NCBI RefSeq assembly: GCF_004168285.1
Contig: NZ_SEWF01000006.1
Span: 124,001-188,000, forward strand
Reading direction: 5' to 3'
DNA: 64,000 bases
DNA from: Emticicia agri
GTDB taxonomy: Bacteria > Bacteroidota > Bacteroidia > Cytophagales > Spirosomataceae
Shown: positions 54,456 to 64,000 of the stretch, piece by piece
Layout: each line of letters opens with the position of its first letter
Numbering within the stretch: the first letter of the stretch is position 1
Program-made: the position numbers and the translations under genes
Notes under the pieces: model-generated
What the model saw: the letters and a program-made list of their open reading frames with translations, nothing else
Told to the model about the DNA's origin: nothing
Databases searched by the model: none

Positions 54456-55361
54456 CTATTTCACTAATTTACGGTAGAGTTCTGTTTTTGATGGGTCAAT
54501 TGAAGAAAGTACCTGAAATGCCTTTTGTTTTTCGTCTTTGGTAGCCTCCGAAAAAATATTTACCAGTTCCTGTCCTTTTGCATCTAAAAAGCTATTCATT
54601 AAAACCGAGTTAGTTCTGGATTGTTGCATAGTTTTAATTACGTTCAGAAACTCAAGCACCTGTCTGCGTCCGTTACCGGGGTCGCTTGTAAAGTTATCTA
54701 ACGCCAGGCGGTGATAGGTATAAAAGCCTTCACGGAATGGCAACAGCTGCTGATTCTGTAAATTCTCTACCAACCAGTATCTGTTTCTCACGTCTCCTGT
54801 CTGTTCCCAGCCCGACTGTCCGGCACTGAAAGCCATATTGGCAATATTATAAGCCCTTGTAAGAAACTGGCTACCGCCTGTTTTTGAGAAACTGTCATAA
54901 TCAAGTGTCAGCGCAATCATTGAATAAAAACCTAAGATAGAGGTCAGGTTATTGGTAAAAGATTGTTCGTTGAAATTCATCTGACGGTCTTCAGGCGAAA
55001 ACGAAATATTGAAGTTTCTGTCAACATAAGTCAGCAATAAAGTCTGATAAGTAGTATTAAAGACTGGTCTTATTATCTGAAACTGAGCATTTCCCTGAAA
55101 AACATTTTGTTGTGGCGACTTGGTAAATGTTATAATAAGGTTACATTTAATACGCTCGTCCTGTGAGTAAATATCATTTGTCCAGCGTTTATTATTCATA
55201 AAATCGCTGATAGCAATTTTCATATCTACAAATACCTGCTTTTCAGCAGCCTGCTGTGCATTAATCTGGTCAGATATAATGGTTACATTACAATTGAGTT
55301 CCTGCGCATAGACTGCCGCCGAACAGCAAACAAATGATAGTACACTTAGTATTTTTTTCAT
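54456..55361 (-). CDS. DUF4835 family exported protein
   Basis: From ATG 55361 the protein has 301 residues with a signal peptide (MKKILSVLSFVCCSAAVYAQ). The mature start ELNCNVTIISDQI, then FMNNKRWTNDIYSQDERIKCNLIITF, and the end FQVLSSIDPSKTELYRKLVK match DUF4835, a Bacteroidota-specific exported family of unknown role. It lies downstream of coaBC on the same strand, a gene order often kept in this phylum. The in-frame extension to 55448 crosses a GC-rich repeat and is rejected. Confidence 0.93.
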   Translation of the reverse strand: MKKILSVLSFVCCSAAVYAQELNCNVTIISDQINAQQAAEKQVFVDMKIAISDFMNNKRWTNDIYSQDERIKCNLIITFTKSPQQNVFQGNAQFQIIRPVFNTTYQTLLLTYVDRNFNISFSPEDRQMNFNEQSFTNNLTSILGFYSMIALTLDYDSFSKTGGSQFLTRAYNIANMAFSAGQSGWEQTGDVRNRYWLVENLQNQQLLPFREGFYTYHRLALDNFTSDPGNGRRQVLEFLNVIKTMQQSRTNSVLMNSFLDAKGQELVNIFSEATKDEKQKAFQVLSSIDPSKTELYRKLVK

Positions 55362-55392
55362 ATACATTTTAATCACAGGTTGTTTTTGATAG

Positions 55393-55491
55393 CACCCCAC
55401 CCTAAACCTCCCCAACAGTGGGGAGGGGATTTGAACTCCCTTCTCCACTGTTGGGTCGGACCGCCGATGCGGAAGGGTTGGGGATGGGGTT
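55393..55491. repeat. GC-rich palindromic repeat between coaBC and DUF4835 genes
   Basis: CCCAACAGTGGGGAGGGG (55411-55428) pairs fully, with two G-T wobbles, with 55438-55455. C-rich and G-rich outer flanks (ACCCCACCC at 55394, GGGATGGGGT at 55482) extend the symmetry. It occupies most of the 147-base gap within the likely operon. Repeats with this CCCCAACAGTGGGG core look like dispersed elements. Confidence 0.65.
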
Positions 55492-55508
55492 TTCTAAACC
55501 AACCCACG

Positions 55509-56705
55509 TTACATTTTTTCTATAACAATATTGAATATATCTTGCGCTACTTCCTGCTTCGATTTTAAATCAAAATCATACAGATTGCCTTCCTTGTCAA
55601 GAATTTTGATTTTGTTGGTATCATAACGAAAACCCGCCCCTTTATCTTGTAAAGAATTGAGTACTATCAAATCAAAATTTTTCTTTTCCAGTTTCCCTTT
55701 GGCGTTTTCCAGTTCGTTGTCTGTCTCCAGAGCAAAACCCACTATCAGTTGATTGGTTTTCTTCCGCTTACCAAGCGTAGCTGCAATATCAATAGTTTTG
55801 GTAAGTTCTATATTAAATACATCTTCTTTCTTCTTGATTTTTTTATCGGCCACGTGTAGTGGCGTATAATCTGCTACAGCCGCAGCTAATATCACAATAT
55901 CACTTTCGGTAAATTGCTTTTCTACTGCCTCATACATCTGTTGAGCCGAGAAAACTTTTTCAACTTTTATGCCAATGGGTGTCGGTATTGAAACCGGCCC
56001 GCTTACTATTGTTACTTCAGCACCTGCCATGCTGAAAGCTTCTGCAATGGCAAAGCCCATTTTACCCGATGAATGATTACTGATGAACCTCGCAGGGTCA
56101 ATAGGTTCTTGAGTAGGCCCGGCTGTAATCAATACTTTCTTCCCTTGTAGTGTTGCATGCTGTAAAAAATGACGGCGCAACTCTTGTACGATGTGTTCAG
56201 GCTCCGCCAGCCGACCTTCGCCTACCAGCCCACTGGCCAGTTCTCCATACTCAGCATTAATTAACTTATTCCCGTATGCAATTAATTTATCTATATTGTG
56301 TAGCGTGCTTGGATGCTTATACATGTCTAAGTCCATAGCCGGGGCAAAAAAGACCGGGCATCTGGCAGACAGATAGGTAGCCACCAACAGATTATCAGCA
56401 ATACCATTGGCACACTTAGCTATGGTATGGGCAGAAGCAGGGGCAATAAGCATTACATCAGCCCACAGCCCTAAATCTACGTGATTATTCCATTCGCCTG
56501 TTGCACCGCTGGTAAACGAACTTAAAACCGGATTTTTAGATAAGGTAGCCAAAGTAAGTGGTGTAATAAATTCTTTGGCTGATTCGGTCAGTATTACTTT
56601 TACCTGTGCGCCTTCTTTTACTAACAGGCGTACAAGTATGGCAGCCTTATAAGCCGCAATACTACCGCTGACACCTAAGAGAATTTTTTTGTCTTTTAAG
56701 CTCAA
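55509..56705 (-). CDS. coaBC: Bifunctional phosphopantothenoylcysteine decarboxylase/phosphopantothenate-cysteine ligase
   Basis: The 398-residue protein contains the CoaC flavodoxin-like half (LLGVSGSIAAYKA, the His in WNNHVDLGLWAD, IAPASAHTIAKCANGIADNLL, FFAPAMDLDMY) and the CoaB half (TAGPTQEPIDPARFISNHSSGKMG, AAAVADYTP, KKKNQLIVGFALETDN-like region). It makes 4'-phosphopantetheine for coenzyme A from phosphopantothenate and cysteine. Cytoplasmic. Operon with the DUF4835 gene downstream. Confidence 0.97.
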   Translation of the reverse strand: MSLKDKKILLGVSGSIAAYKAAILVRLLVKEGAQVKVILTESAKEFITPLTLATLSKNPVLSSFTSGATGEWNNHVDLGLWADVMLIAPASAHTIAKCANGIADNLLVATYLSARCPVFFAPAMDLDMYKHPSTLHNIDKLIAYGNKLINAEYGELASGLVGEGRLAEPEHIVQELRRHFLQHATLQGKKVLITAGPTQEPIDPARFISNHSSGKMGFAIAEAFSMAGAEVTIVSGPVSIPTPIGIKVEKVFSAQQMYEAVEKQFTESDIVILAAAVADYTPLHVADKKIKKKEDVFNIELTKTIDIAATLGKRKKTNQLIVGFALETDNELENAKGKLEKKNFDLIVLNSLQDKGAGFRYDTNKIKILDKEGNLYDFDLKSKQEVAQDIFNIVIEKM

Positions 56706-56840
56706 TGTATTCAGATTGGTATGATTTTTTTATCAATGTTAAGTATTACACAACAAAAATAGAAAACATCAGATTAAGTCATTGATATTTTCGTTAAAAG
56801 TATATAGTTTTAAGAATCGGGAAGCCACAAACAGATATTG

Positions 56841-59800
56841 ATGAAACGACTTGCACGCATCTTTTTATGGTTTATTGTTGGATTATTGGCGCTGGTAGGG
56901 CTGGTAATTGTCTTTGTGCAGTCTCCTACCGGGCAAGACTACCTTACCAAACAAGCAGTAACTTTTCTCCGCAAAAAATTAGGCACGCCTGTCTCCGTCC
57001 AGAAAGTCCGTTTTCGTATTCCCGACTGGGTTACTTTAGAAGGGGTGTATGTACCTGACCTCAAAAAAGATACGCTACTGGCAGGTAAACGGCTACACGT
57101 AGATTTGGACATGCTTGGTTTATTAAGCAATAATGTAAAACTCAATCAGATTGAATTAGAAGGGATAAGAGTAAATATCAACCGCACCTTGCCGGATACG
57201 GTTTTCAACTTCAACTACATTCTGGACGCCTTTATGTCGAAAGAACCTGTGGACACTACTTCATCGTCTGACCCTTTCGATATCAGTCTAAAACGTGTCA
57301 AACTCAACAACGTAAAGATTACGTATAATGATGCCATTATAGGTACCGATGCAGACATGTATGTAAAAGACTTATCGACTGAGTTTAAGGAGTTTAACAT
57401 CGCTAAATCGCAATATCACTTTGCTAATGTGAATGCCAATGGCGGCTCTGCCAAACTAAGATTGTATAAGTCTGTAAAGCCCAGTCCGGTTGCTCCACCA
57501 ACCAAGGTAAACCCCGAAGTAGCCGCCGCCGATACGCTTGATTTGAATGTAGGAACAGTAACCCTGGCTAATTTTAACTGGTTGATGGAAAGTGAAGAAG
57601 ACGGTTTAAAAAATGGAGTGAAAATAGGAAAACTTGAACTGGAAGGCGACAAAATTTATGTGAACGGGCAAAAGGTGATTTTCAAAAAAGTAGCCTTGGA
57701 AAATACGGAAGCCTTTGTTGAAATGGCTAACAAGCCTCAGCCGACGCCTGCTAAAAAACCAGCAGAAAACAGCACTGATACCGGGCCGGGCTGGGCGGCT
57801 ATCATCAGCAATATTGAGGTAAATAAAGTAAGACTCAGGTACGATGATAAGTATGCACCACGCCAGTTGAAAGGGTTAGATTATGGGCATTTAGATGTAA
57901 ATAATCTGTCTTTATTACTCAAAAATTTTGTGTATAGTTCAACTAATATTTCAGGTCAATTAGCAAAAAGTACTTTTACAGAACAAAGCGGATTGAACTT
58001 ACAGAGCCTTACAACCAACTTTACTTATGGTAATAAAGAGATTGGTCTGAGGAATTTATTCCTCAAAACTCCCCAAACTGTGATTCGTGATGAGGTGGTG
58101 ATGCAATATGATACTATTGCCGATTTAAGTAATAATTTAGGCAGTGTAAGAGTAAAAATGAACATCAGACAAAGCCAGGTGGCTATGAAAGATGTATTAT
58201 TGCTGGTACCTGATTTAGCCAAAAATCCGACATTCAGAGAAAACCAGAATGACATTATCAAAGCAGATGGTATTATTACCGGAAGGGTTAATAATTTAGC
58301 TATTCCGAAATTATCAATCACCGGATTCGGAGCTACCAGAGTAATAGCTAAAGGTAACATTACAGGTTTGCCTGATGCCAATAAATTAGGCTTTAATTTG
58401 GACATTGACGAAGTGTCAACCACTAAAAAAGACATTATTAAATTGGCAGGCCCCGGCACCATACCTGAATCAATAGAGATACCTGAGAAGATAACCGTAA
58501 AAGGCAAACTGAAAGGTAAAGCCAACGATTTGCAGGTGGACGCTTCCCTTAATTCAGATTTTGGCATAGCTGTATTTACAGGCAAACTACAGAACTTTGT
58601 AGCAGGTAAAAATCAGGCTTATGACGGTAAACTGACACTCGAAGATTTTGACGCAGGTAAACTGATTAAGCAACCAGAAAATGTAGGCAAACTGACCTTA
58701 GAGGTAAACGCCAAAGGTACAGGCATTGACCCTAAAACCATGAATGCAAGCATTGATGGCACTGCCAAGAAAGCAGTATTGAAAGGCTACGAATATAATA
58801 ACCTGATTCTGAAAGGGGATATACACAACCAGATTGCCAATATCAATGCTAATTTAGACGACCCGAACGCCGATTTCAAGTTAGTAGCCAAAGCTGATTT
58901 ATCGCAACCTTATCCGGCTGTAGAAGGAAATGTATCTATCAATAATGTTGATTTGAAAAAGCTGAATCTTTATGCAGAAGATTTGAAGATAAAAGGAGAT
59001 ATAAAAGTAGATTTAACGTCAACTGACCCGAAAAATCCAATCGGAACAGTATCTATCAATCAGGCAGTAATTGAAACCGCAGGCAAGGTAATTCCTTTAG
59101 ATACCACCAATCTGGTTATTCAGAACTCACCTGAAGGCCATAATATAGTTTTGAAGTCTCCGATAGCTACTGCAGAAGTAGAAGGTAATTTTGATTATAC
59201 TCGTCTGTTGGATATGGTTATGACAGAAGTGAACAAGTATTTCAAGATTCCTGATGTGCCTTATACGCCTGTTACAGAAGCCTACGATATAAGTGTCAAA
59301 GCCAAAGTAAACCAGCACCCGATTATTCAGAGTTTTGTGCCAGAACTAACCAGGCTGGCAACCGTAACACTGATAGCTGAAATTGATAATAAGAAAGACA
59401 CCACTTTGCAGGCAACCGTATTGGTTCCTTTGGTAGAATACGATTCTTCTGTAGTAAGAAATGCCAATCTGAAATTGTATGCCATTGGCGACAAAGCTAC
59501 CTATAATGCAGGTATAAGTGAAGTTAATGTGTCAGACTTCAGTATCAAACGTACTTCTTTGAATGGAGAAATAACTAACAATACATTAACTGCTAATGTA
59601 GCTTTGAAAGACTCTCTGAATAAAGACCGATTTGCTTTTAATACCAGAGTACAGTCTGTTGAAGATAAATATCGCATTAACCTGAGTAATGGCGGTACAT
59701 TGATTGACTATAAAGAATGGCGTTCTGATTCGACCGGATATATAGAATATGGTAAGCAAGGGCTATTGGTGAAACAGTTTTTATTAGAGCAAAACGGACA

Positions 59801-61802
59801 AAAACTATTGGTAAACAGCACTACCAACGAACCAAATTCGCCGATTACAGTAGAGGTAGATAGTCTGGATATTAAGCCTTTTGTTACCATAGCCACTATG
59901 GACTCAACACTGGCAGGGGGTAAACTGAACGGAGATTTCAAATTAGCTAATTACATGACGGCTTCTCCGGCCTTTACAGGTGATTTAGTGATTAATAATT
60001 TTACGCTTACGCAGATACCTATCGGGAATGTAGCCGTAAATGCCAATAACGAAACCGCCGACAGAATTGCCACAAAGGCTTCTATTACGAGCGATAAAAA
60101 CGATATTCAGCTAACGGGCAATTATATCCTGAAACCGAAAGGCACACTTGATTTTGATGTGGACATCAAGAAGTTAGGTGCTGAAACCGTTCAGGCTTTC
60201 AGCTTTGGCCAACTAAAAAATGCCAAGGGGAACCTGAGCGGAGGACTAACCTTAAAAGGTGAACCTACCAAACCTTTAATTAACGGCTCTCTCAAATTTG
60301 ATGATGTATCTTTGAGCCTTACACAATTAGGGTCTAAATATATTTTCAATAACCAGACGCTGACTTTTGTTAATAGCGACATTAAGTTTAACAACTTTGT
60401 AGTAGCCGATACTTTAGGGCAAAAACTGACTGTAACCGGAAATCTTAATATTCAGAATATCCCTGATTTCAGTTATAAATTAGATGTAGATGCCCGCAAC
60501 TTCATGGTATTAAACGGTAGCCGGAAAGACAATGATTTCTTCTATGGCAAGGGCTTTATAGATGCCGACCTGAATGTAACAGGGGTAGGGGCAACGCCTT
60601 CTATTGATGGAAGTGTACACCTGAAAGAAGGCAGTGACATTACCGTAATTCTGCCTGATGATTCTATTGGTGAAACTGAAACAGATGGCATAGTTGAATT
60701 TATTAATGTGAAGAATCCGGCGGCTGCTGATTCACTGGCAAAAGATAGTACTGCTTTAGCCACTAACTTTAGTGATGTAGCCTCTGAAATGGCACTGAAT
60801 ATTGAAGTGGACGATAAGTCTCAATTAACTATTGTGATTGATGAGGTGAATGGAGACGCCTTGAAAATTAAAGGCAATGCCCAACTGAATACAGGTATTA
60901 CGCCAAGTGGAGAGTTCTATATTTTTGGTTTGTATGAACTTACTTCGGGTCAGTATGATTTGACTTTTGAGGTACTCAAAAGACAATTTACCATAGAGAA
61001 AGGTAGCACCCTGTTATGGACAGGAGACCCAATGAAGGCACAGATAGATATTACAGCGGCCTACTCACTGAATACTGAATTAACCTCTTTAAGCGATGAA
61101 TCCAGAGCCAGGTATTATGGTAAAGTTCCGGTGAAAGTGTTGTTGAAAATGCAAGGAAACTTATCAAGCCCGGATATTAGCTTTGGTATTGTGTTAGATG
61201 AAAAAATAGCGTCAAGTGATGTAAAAAACTTTGTTGAGGAAAAAGGCTTATTCAAGCCTTTTGAACAAGACCAGATGGCTTTGAATAAAGAGGTGTTTTC
61301 TTTATTGATATTGAATCGTTTTTCAGGTCAGCAATCTTCCGATTTCTTCTCTGGTGCAGGTGCTGAGGCCATTGCACGGCAGAGTGTAAGTAAACTATTA
61401 ACTGACCAGTTGAATGTATTAGCCGGAGATTTGATTAAAGGTGTAAAATTAGACTTCAATCTGAATTCAGATTTTTCAGCTGCTCAAGCGGGTGGTACGG
61501 GCGTAAGAACCGACCTGAATGTGGGTTTAAGTAAAGCCTTCCTGAACGACCGTTTAACGGTATCCGTGGGTCGCAACTTCCAGATTGAAAATACAACGGG
61601 CATACAAAAAAGCTCAACAGAAATTTTCGATAACATTGCTTTAAACTATAACCTGACAAAAGACGGACGCTATCTGTTCAGAGCGTATCGCAAAAACGAA
61701 TTCTTTATTCTTGACGGTTACGTACAGGAAACAGGGGTGAGTTTTGCGGTTACGTTAAACTACGAAACATTTAAGGAATTATTCAGTAAACAGAAAAAAT
61801 GA
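56841..61802 (+). CDS. tamB: TamB-like translocation and assembly module protein
   Basis: ATG 56841 gives 1653 residues, preceded in frame by a TTG at 56838. An N-terminal membrane anchor (FLWFIVGLLALVGLVIVFVQ) is followed by AsmA-like repeats of beta strands over the whole length and a C-terminal TamB/DUF490 domain (GQYDLTFEVLKRQFTIEKGS, IASSDVKNFVEEKG-like region, RYLFRAYRKNEFFILDGYV). TamB spans the periplasm and works with a BamA-type partner in outer-membrane assembly or lipid transport. The partner gene overlaps its stop codon (ATGA). Confidence 0.94.
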   Translation: MKRLARIFLWFIVGLLALVGLVIVFVQSPTGQDYLTKQAVTFLRKKLGTPVSVQKVRFRIPDWVTLEGVYVPDLKKDTLLAGKRLHVDLDMLGLLSNNVKLNQIELEGIRVNINRTLPDTVFNFNYILDAFMSKEPVDTTSSSDPFDISLKRVKLNNVKITYNDAIIGTDADMYVKDLSTEFKEFNIAKSQYHFANVNANGGSAKLRLYKSVKPSPVAPPTKVNPEVAAADTLDLNVGTVTLANFNWLMESEEDGLKNGVKIGKLELEGDKIYVNGQKVIFKKVALENTEAFVEMANKPQPTPAKKPAENSTDTGPGWAAIISNIEVNKVRLRYDDKYAPRQLKGLDYGHLDVNNLSLLLKNFVYSSTNISGQLAKSTFTEQSGLNLQSLTTNFTYGNKEIGLRNLFLKTPQTVIRDEVVMQYDTIADLSNNLGSVRVKMNIRQSQVAMKDVLLLVPDLAKNPTFRENQNDIIKADGIITGRVNNLAIPKLSITGFGATRVIAKGNITGLPDANKLGFNLDIDEVSTTKKDIIKLAGPGTIPESIEIPEKITVKGKLKGKANDLQVDASLNSDFGIAVFTGKLQNFVAGKNQAYDGKLTLEDFDAGKLIKQPENVGKLTLEVNAKGTGIDPKTMNASIDGTAKKAVLKGYEYNNLILKGDIHNQIANINANLDDPNADFKLVAKADLSQPYPAVEGNVSINNVDLKKLNLYAEDLKIKGDIKVDLTSTDPKNPIGTVSINQAVIETAGKVIPLDTTNLVIQNSPEGHNIVLKSPIATAEVEGNFDYTRLLDMVMTEVNKYFKIPDVPYTPVTEAYDISVKAKVNQHPIIQSFVPELTRLATVTLIAEIDNKKDTTLQATVLVPLVEYDSSVVRNANLKLYAIGDKATYNAGISEVNVSDFSIKRTSLNGEITNNTLTANVALKDSLNKDRFAFNTRVQSVEDKYRINLSNGGTLIDYKEWRSDSTGYIEYGKQGLLVKQFLLEQNGQKLLVNSTTNEPNSPITVEVDSLDIKPFVTIATMDSTLAGGKLNGDFKLANYMTASPAFTGDLVINNFTLTQIPIGNVAVNANNETADRIATKASITSDKNDIQLTGNYILKPKGTLDFDVDIKKLGAETVQAFSFGQLKNAKGNLSGGLTLKGEPTKPLINGSLKFDDVSLSLTQLGSKYIFNNQTLTFVNSDIKFNNFVVADTLGQKLTVTGNLNIQNIPDFSYKLDVDARNFMVLNGSRKDNDFFYGKGFIDADLNVTGVGATPSIDGSVHLKEGSDITVILPDDSIGETETDGIVEFINVKNPAAADSLAKDSTALATNFSDVASEMALNIEVDDKSQLTIVIDEVNGDALKIKGNAQLNTGITPSGEFYIFGLYELTSGQYDLTFEVLKRQFTIEKGSTLLWTGDPMKAQIDITAAYSLNTELTSLSDESRARYYGKVPVKVLLKMQGNLSSPDISFGIVLDEKIASSDVKNFVEEKGLFKPFEQDQMALNKEVFSLLILNRFSGQQSSDFFSGAGAEAIARQSVSKLLTDQLNVLAGDLIKGVKLDFNLNSDFSAAQAGGTGVRTDLNVGLSKAFLNDRLTVSVGRNFQIENTTGIQKSSTEIFDNIALNYNLTKDGRYLFRAYRKNEFFILDGYVQETGVSFAVTLNYETFKELFSKQKK

Positions 61803-64000
61803 GAGCAGCTAAATACATACTACTATTGAGCATGATAGGCTTATGGAGCTGTTCGGTTACGAAGCATATACCGGCAGGAGAGAGTTTGTACACCGGAGCC
61901 GATATAAAAATCCAGACAGATTCTACCGTAAAAGTCAGTAAGATTGAGGCAAAGGCATTGGAAGGACAGATTGAGGAAATTATTAGACCCAAGCCTAATA
62001 GTACTATCTTCGGTTGGCCTTATAAAGTGTCATTCTACTATTTATTCGGAGAACCTAAAAAGGAAAAAGGTTTCAAGAGTTTCTTCAGAAAACGATTCGG
62101 AGAGGCTCCTGTATTAGCCAATAGAAGAGCTGTTACGACCAGTTCGGCCATTATTGCCAATACACTTCAGAACGAAGGATATTTTCGTTCTACGGCTACC
62201 GGTGAACTGATAATTAAAGGAAAAAAAGCCAGAGGCCTTTATACAGCCTATCTTAAGCCGCGCTATACCATTAACGAGGTGCAATTTACTATCAAAGATA
62301 GTAGTATCTTTCAGAAGAGTTTCAGGCTTTCGGAGCGGAGAACCCTATTGCGGGAAAATAACCCTTACCGGTTTGAAGTAATTAAACTCGAACGTGAACG
62401 CATTGACCAGTTTCTGAAACGCAGAGGCTTCTATTTCTTCCGGCCTGATTACCTGATTGTGAAAGTAGATACGAACCTGAGCACCTACAAGGTAAATATG
62501 TATGTTGATATAAAACCTACTGTAAACCAGACTTCACTGAAACAATACCGCATCAATGAAATATATGTAAACACCGATGCAACTGATACTACCAACAGAA
62601 ATTACGTGCAGCAGGAATTTATGAAGATTTCAGACCTGAATCGTTCTTATAAACCACGTGTGTTTAATGATGCCATCGGTTTTCGTTCGGGTATGATTTA
62701 CAGTAGTACTGTGCATGATGCTTCTTTATCAAGGTTGATTAACCTGCGTAATTTTAAATTTGTCAGAAATCGTTTTGAGTTGGTGCCACGTTCAGACTCT
62801 GCACTGATAGATGTGCATTATGACATGACCCCACTGAAAAAGAAAGCCCTCCGTTCTGAAATCTCAGGTGCTTCCAAATCTAATGGTTTAGTCGGTTTTC
62901 AGATAGGAATTAACTGGTCGAACAGAAATATGTTCAGAGGAGCCGAGATATTGAACATAGGTGCCAACATTGGAACAGATATTCAGGTAAGCGGGAGGAA
63001 ACAAACAAATCTGAATAATTTCCGCAGGTATAAGGCTACTATTGACTTAACTTTTCCAAGATTTGTATTCCCTTTTTACAGAATCAATCCGGCACGCAAT
63101 CAGGCTTTACCTAAAACAAACCTGAATTTAGCTTATGGCTGGTTACAACAAAGAGGAGTGGCCTATAACGATGATAGCACAACGTATGCTTATACCCAAT
63201 ATGTACTGACTTCTATTGAAGGCTCATGGGGCTATGAGTGGCGACCTAACCCAAGAGTGCTCCATACCTTGACCCCATTGTATGCCAATGTATTGAAGCC
63301 TAAGAATATCAGTGAAGAGTTTGTTGAAATGATTTTTAATAGTACCAACCCTAATGATATTGTTCGCTATATAGAAATATTAAAAAACCAATTGATATTA
63401 GGCGGGCAATATCAGATTACTTATACACCACAACAAACAAATAACAAGCGCCATTTCCTTTATATGTCGGGTGGAATAGATGTAGCCGGAAATTTAGGGA
63501 GTTTATTTGCCAAGAAGGGTTCTGATGAAACTTCGCCCAAAACACTTTTTGGTATAGCCTATTCCCAGTTTGTACGGTTAGATGGTGAAATCAGATATTA
63601 TTACGATATATCGCCAAGTCTGCGTATTGCTAACCGGTTAATGGTAGGCTATGGTATTCCTTATGGTAATTCGAACGAACTACCACAAATTAAGCAATAT
63701 TTTGTAGGAGGTAGCAATAGTCTGCGAGGATTCAGGGCACGTTCGGTAGGGCCGGGTGCTTTTTATGCCGACTCACTCACGGTATCTATCTTTGGTTATC
63801 GCTCGTTTGGTGATATCAGATTAGAAGGAAACACAGAGTTAAGATATAAAGCAACTGACTACATTAATTTAGCCCTCTTTGTTGATGCAGGAAACGTATG
63901 GCTGAAAAAGTATAACCCCAATACCTCATTTTATGATGCAGGAGCTCAGTTCGGTAAAGACTTTTATAAACAATTGGCTGTAGGGGGCGGGATTGGACTT
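61799..64000 (+). CDS. tamL: TamL-type BamA-family outer-membrane assembly lipoprotein, incomplete at the window end
   Basis: The start codon ATG 61799 overlaps the tamB stop (ATGA), so the two are translationally coupled. A lipoprotein signal (LLLSMIGLWSC, then SVTKHIPAGESLYTG) replaces the plain signal of proteobacterial TamA. POTRA-like segments follow, then a barrel with the BamA-family loop VGGSNSLRGFRARSVGPG and the late strand LALFVDAGNVW. About 733 residues are present; the C-terminal end is past base 64000. Lipidated TamA relatives (TamL) are known in Bacteroidota. Confidence 0.93.
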   Translation, partial: MRAAKYILLLSMIGLWSCSVTKHIPAGESLYTGADIKIQTDSTVKVSKIEAKALEGQIEEIIRPKPNSTIFGWPYKVSFYYLFGEPKKEKGFKSFFRKRFGEAPVLANRRAVTTSSAIIANTLQNEGYFRSTATGELIIKGKKARGLYTAYLKPRYTINEVQFTIKDSSIFQKSFRLSERRTLLRENNPYRFEVIKLERERIDQFLKRRGFYFFRPDYLIVKVDTNLSTYKVNMYVDIKPTVNQTSLKQYRINEIYVNTDATDTTNRNYVQQEFMKISDLNRSYKPRVFNDAIGFRSGMIYSSTVHDASLSRLINLRNFKFVRNRFELVPRSDSALIDVHYDMTPLKKKALRSEISGASKSNGLVGFQIGINWSNRNMFRGAEILNIGANIGTDIQVSGRKQTNLNNFRRYKATIDLTFPRFVFPFYRINPARNQALPKTNLNLAYGWLQQRGVAYNDDSTTYAYTQYVLTSIEGSWGYEWRPNPRVLHTLTPLYANVLKPKNISEEFVEMIFNSTNPNDIVRYIEILKNQLILGGQYQITYTPQQTNNKRHFLYMSGGIDVAGNLGSLFAKKGSDETSPKTLFGIAYSQFVRLDGEIRYYYDISPSLRIANRLMVGYGIPYGNSNELPQIKQYFVGGSNSLRGFRARSVGPGAFYADSLTVSIFGYRSFGDIRLEGNTELRYKATDYINLALFVDAGNVWLKKYNPNTSFYDAGAQFGKDFYKQLAVGGGIGL

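Noticed and set aside
58025-58585. Minus-strand ORF of 186 codons inside tamB
   Set aside because: Antisense shadow of a long, well-supported gene; its low-complexity hydrophobic content mirrors the tamB codons.
1-64000. tRNA or rRNA genes
   Set aside because: I looked for TTCGAATC-like T-arm signals and conserved rRNA stretches in the intergenic spaces and found none that form a cloverleaf.

Overview
The window comes from a member of the Bacteroidota, most likely the order Cytophagales (Spirosomataceae-like). Supporting signs are a SusC/SusD pair, lipoproteins in abundance, TAnnTTTG-type promoter boxes with few Shine-Dalgarno sites, DUF4835 next to coaBC, a TamB-TamL pair whose TamA-like member is a lipoprotein, and a giant secreted protein with a C-terminal 3-coathanger-type domain. 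The placement rests on gene families only; there is no rRNA in the window and I recognised no tRNA.

Region 1 (1-24.4 kb) is a nutrient-uptake and surface-degradation locus. It holds the end of a SusC transporter, a SusD lipoprotein broken by a frameshift in a poly-A run, a 1225-residue FG-GAP/ASPIC lipoprotein, and a convergent Nudix-type regulator with a palindromic operator. A same-strand block follows: Tat-exported carboxylesterase, two tandem esterase-D-like enzymes, a gluconate-2-dehydrogenase-subunit-3-like protein, a GMC oxidoreductase with a Cys cluster, a cytochrome c/FG-GAP lipoprotein and a second carboxylesterase. No glycoside hydrolase was recognised. The GMC + small subunit + cytochrome set matches the layout of periplasmic glucoside 3-dehydrogenases. 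A minus-strand block then carries two paralogous secreted proteins of unknown function between inverted repeats, a second GMC enzyme, a P1-family peptidase and a transmembrane protein with a putative DNA-binding head.

Region 2 (24.5-39.6 kb) holds two DUF2911 proteins, the 1848-residue mosaic surface protein, a thioredoxin-fold protein, a PagL-like lipid A deacylase gene broken at an 11-A tract, mtgA, a PhzF-family protein, an M61 peptidase lipoprotein and an orphan lipoprotein.

Region 3 (39.6-52.8 kb) is mostly metabolic: hisC, a short-chain dehydrogenase, hemF, a CLC antiporter, a DUF885 protein, a PKD lipoprotein with an in-frame stop, an AraC regulator divergent from a DUF1080 (3-keto-disaccharide hydrolase family)/Dabb pair, an FMN-dependent glutamate-synthase-like protein and a sialidase-family protein. 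The DUF1080 enzyme may act on the 3-keto sugars that the region 1 oxidases would make.

Region 4 (52.8-54.4 kb) is a 1.4-kb stretch with no convincing gene up to 54.16 kb. It contains repeats resembling an insertion-sequence end, a decayed array of about nine copies of an ATTGCTATTGAG-like motif, and several strong hairpins. Region 5 (54.4-64 kb) is conserved housekeeping: DUF4835, coaBC, and the outer-membrane assembly pair tamB-tamL, the latter cut by the window end.

Intergenic spaces throughout carry long inverted repeats of several unrelated families.
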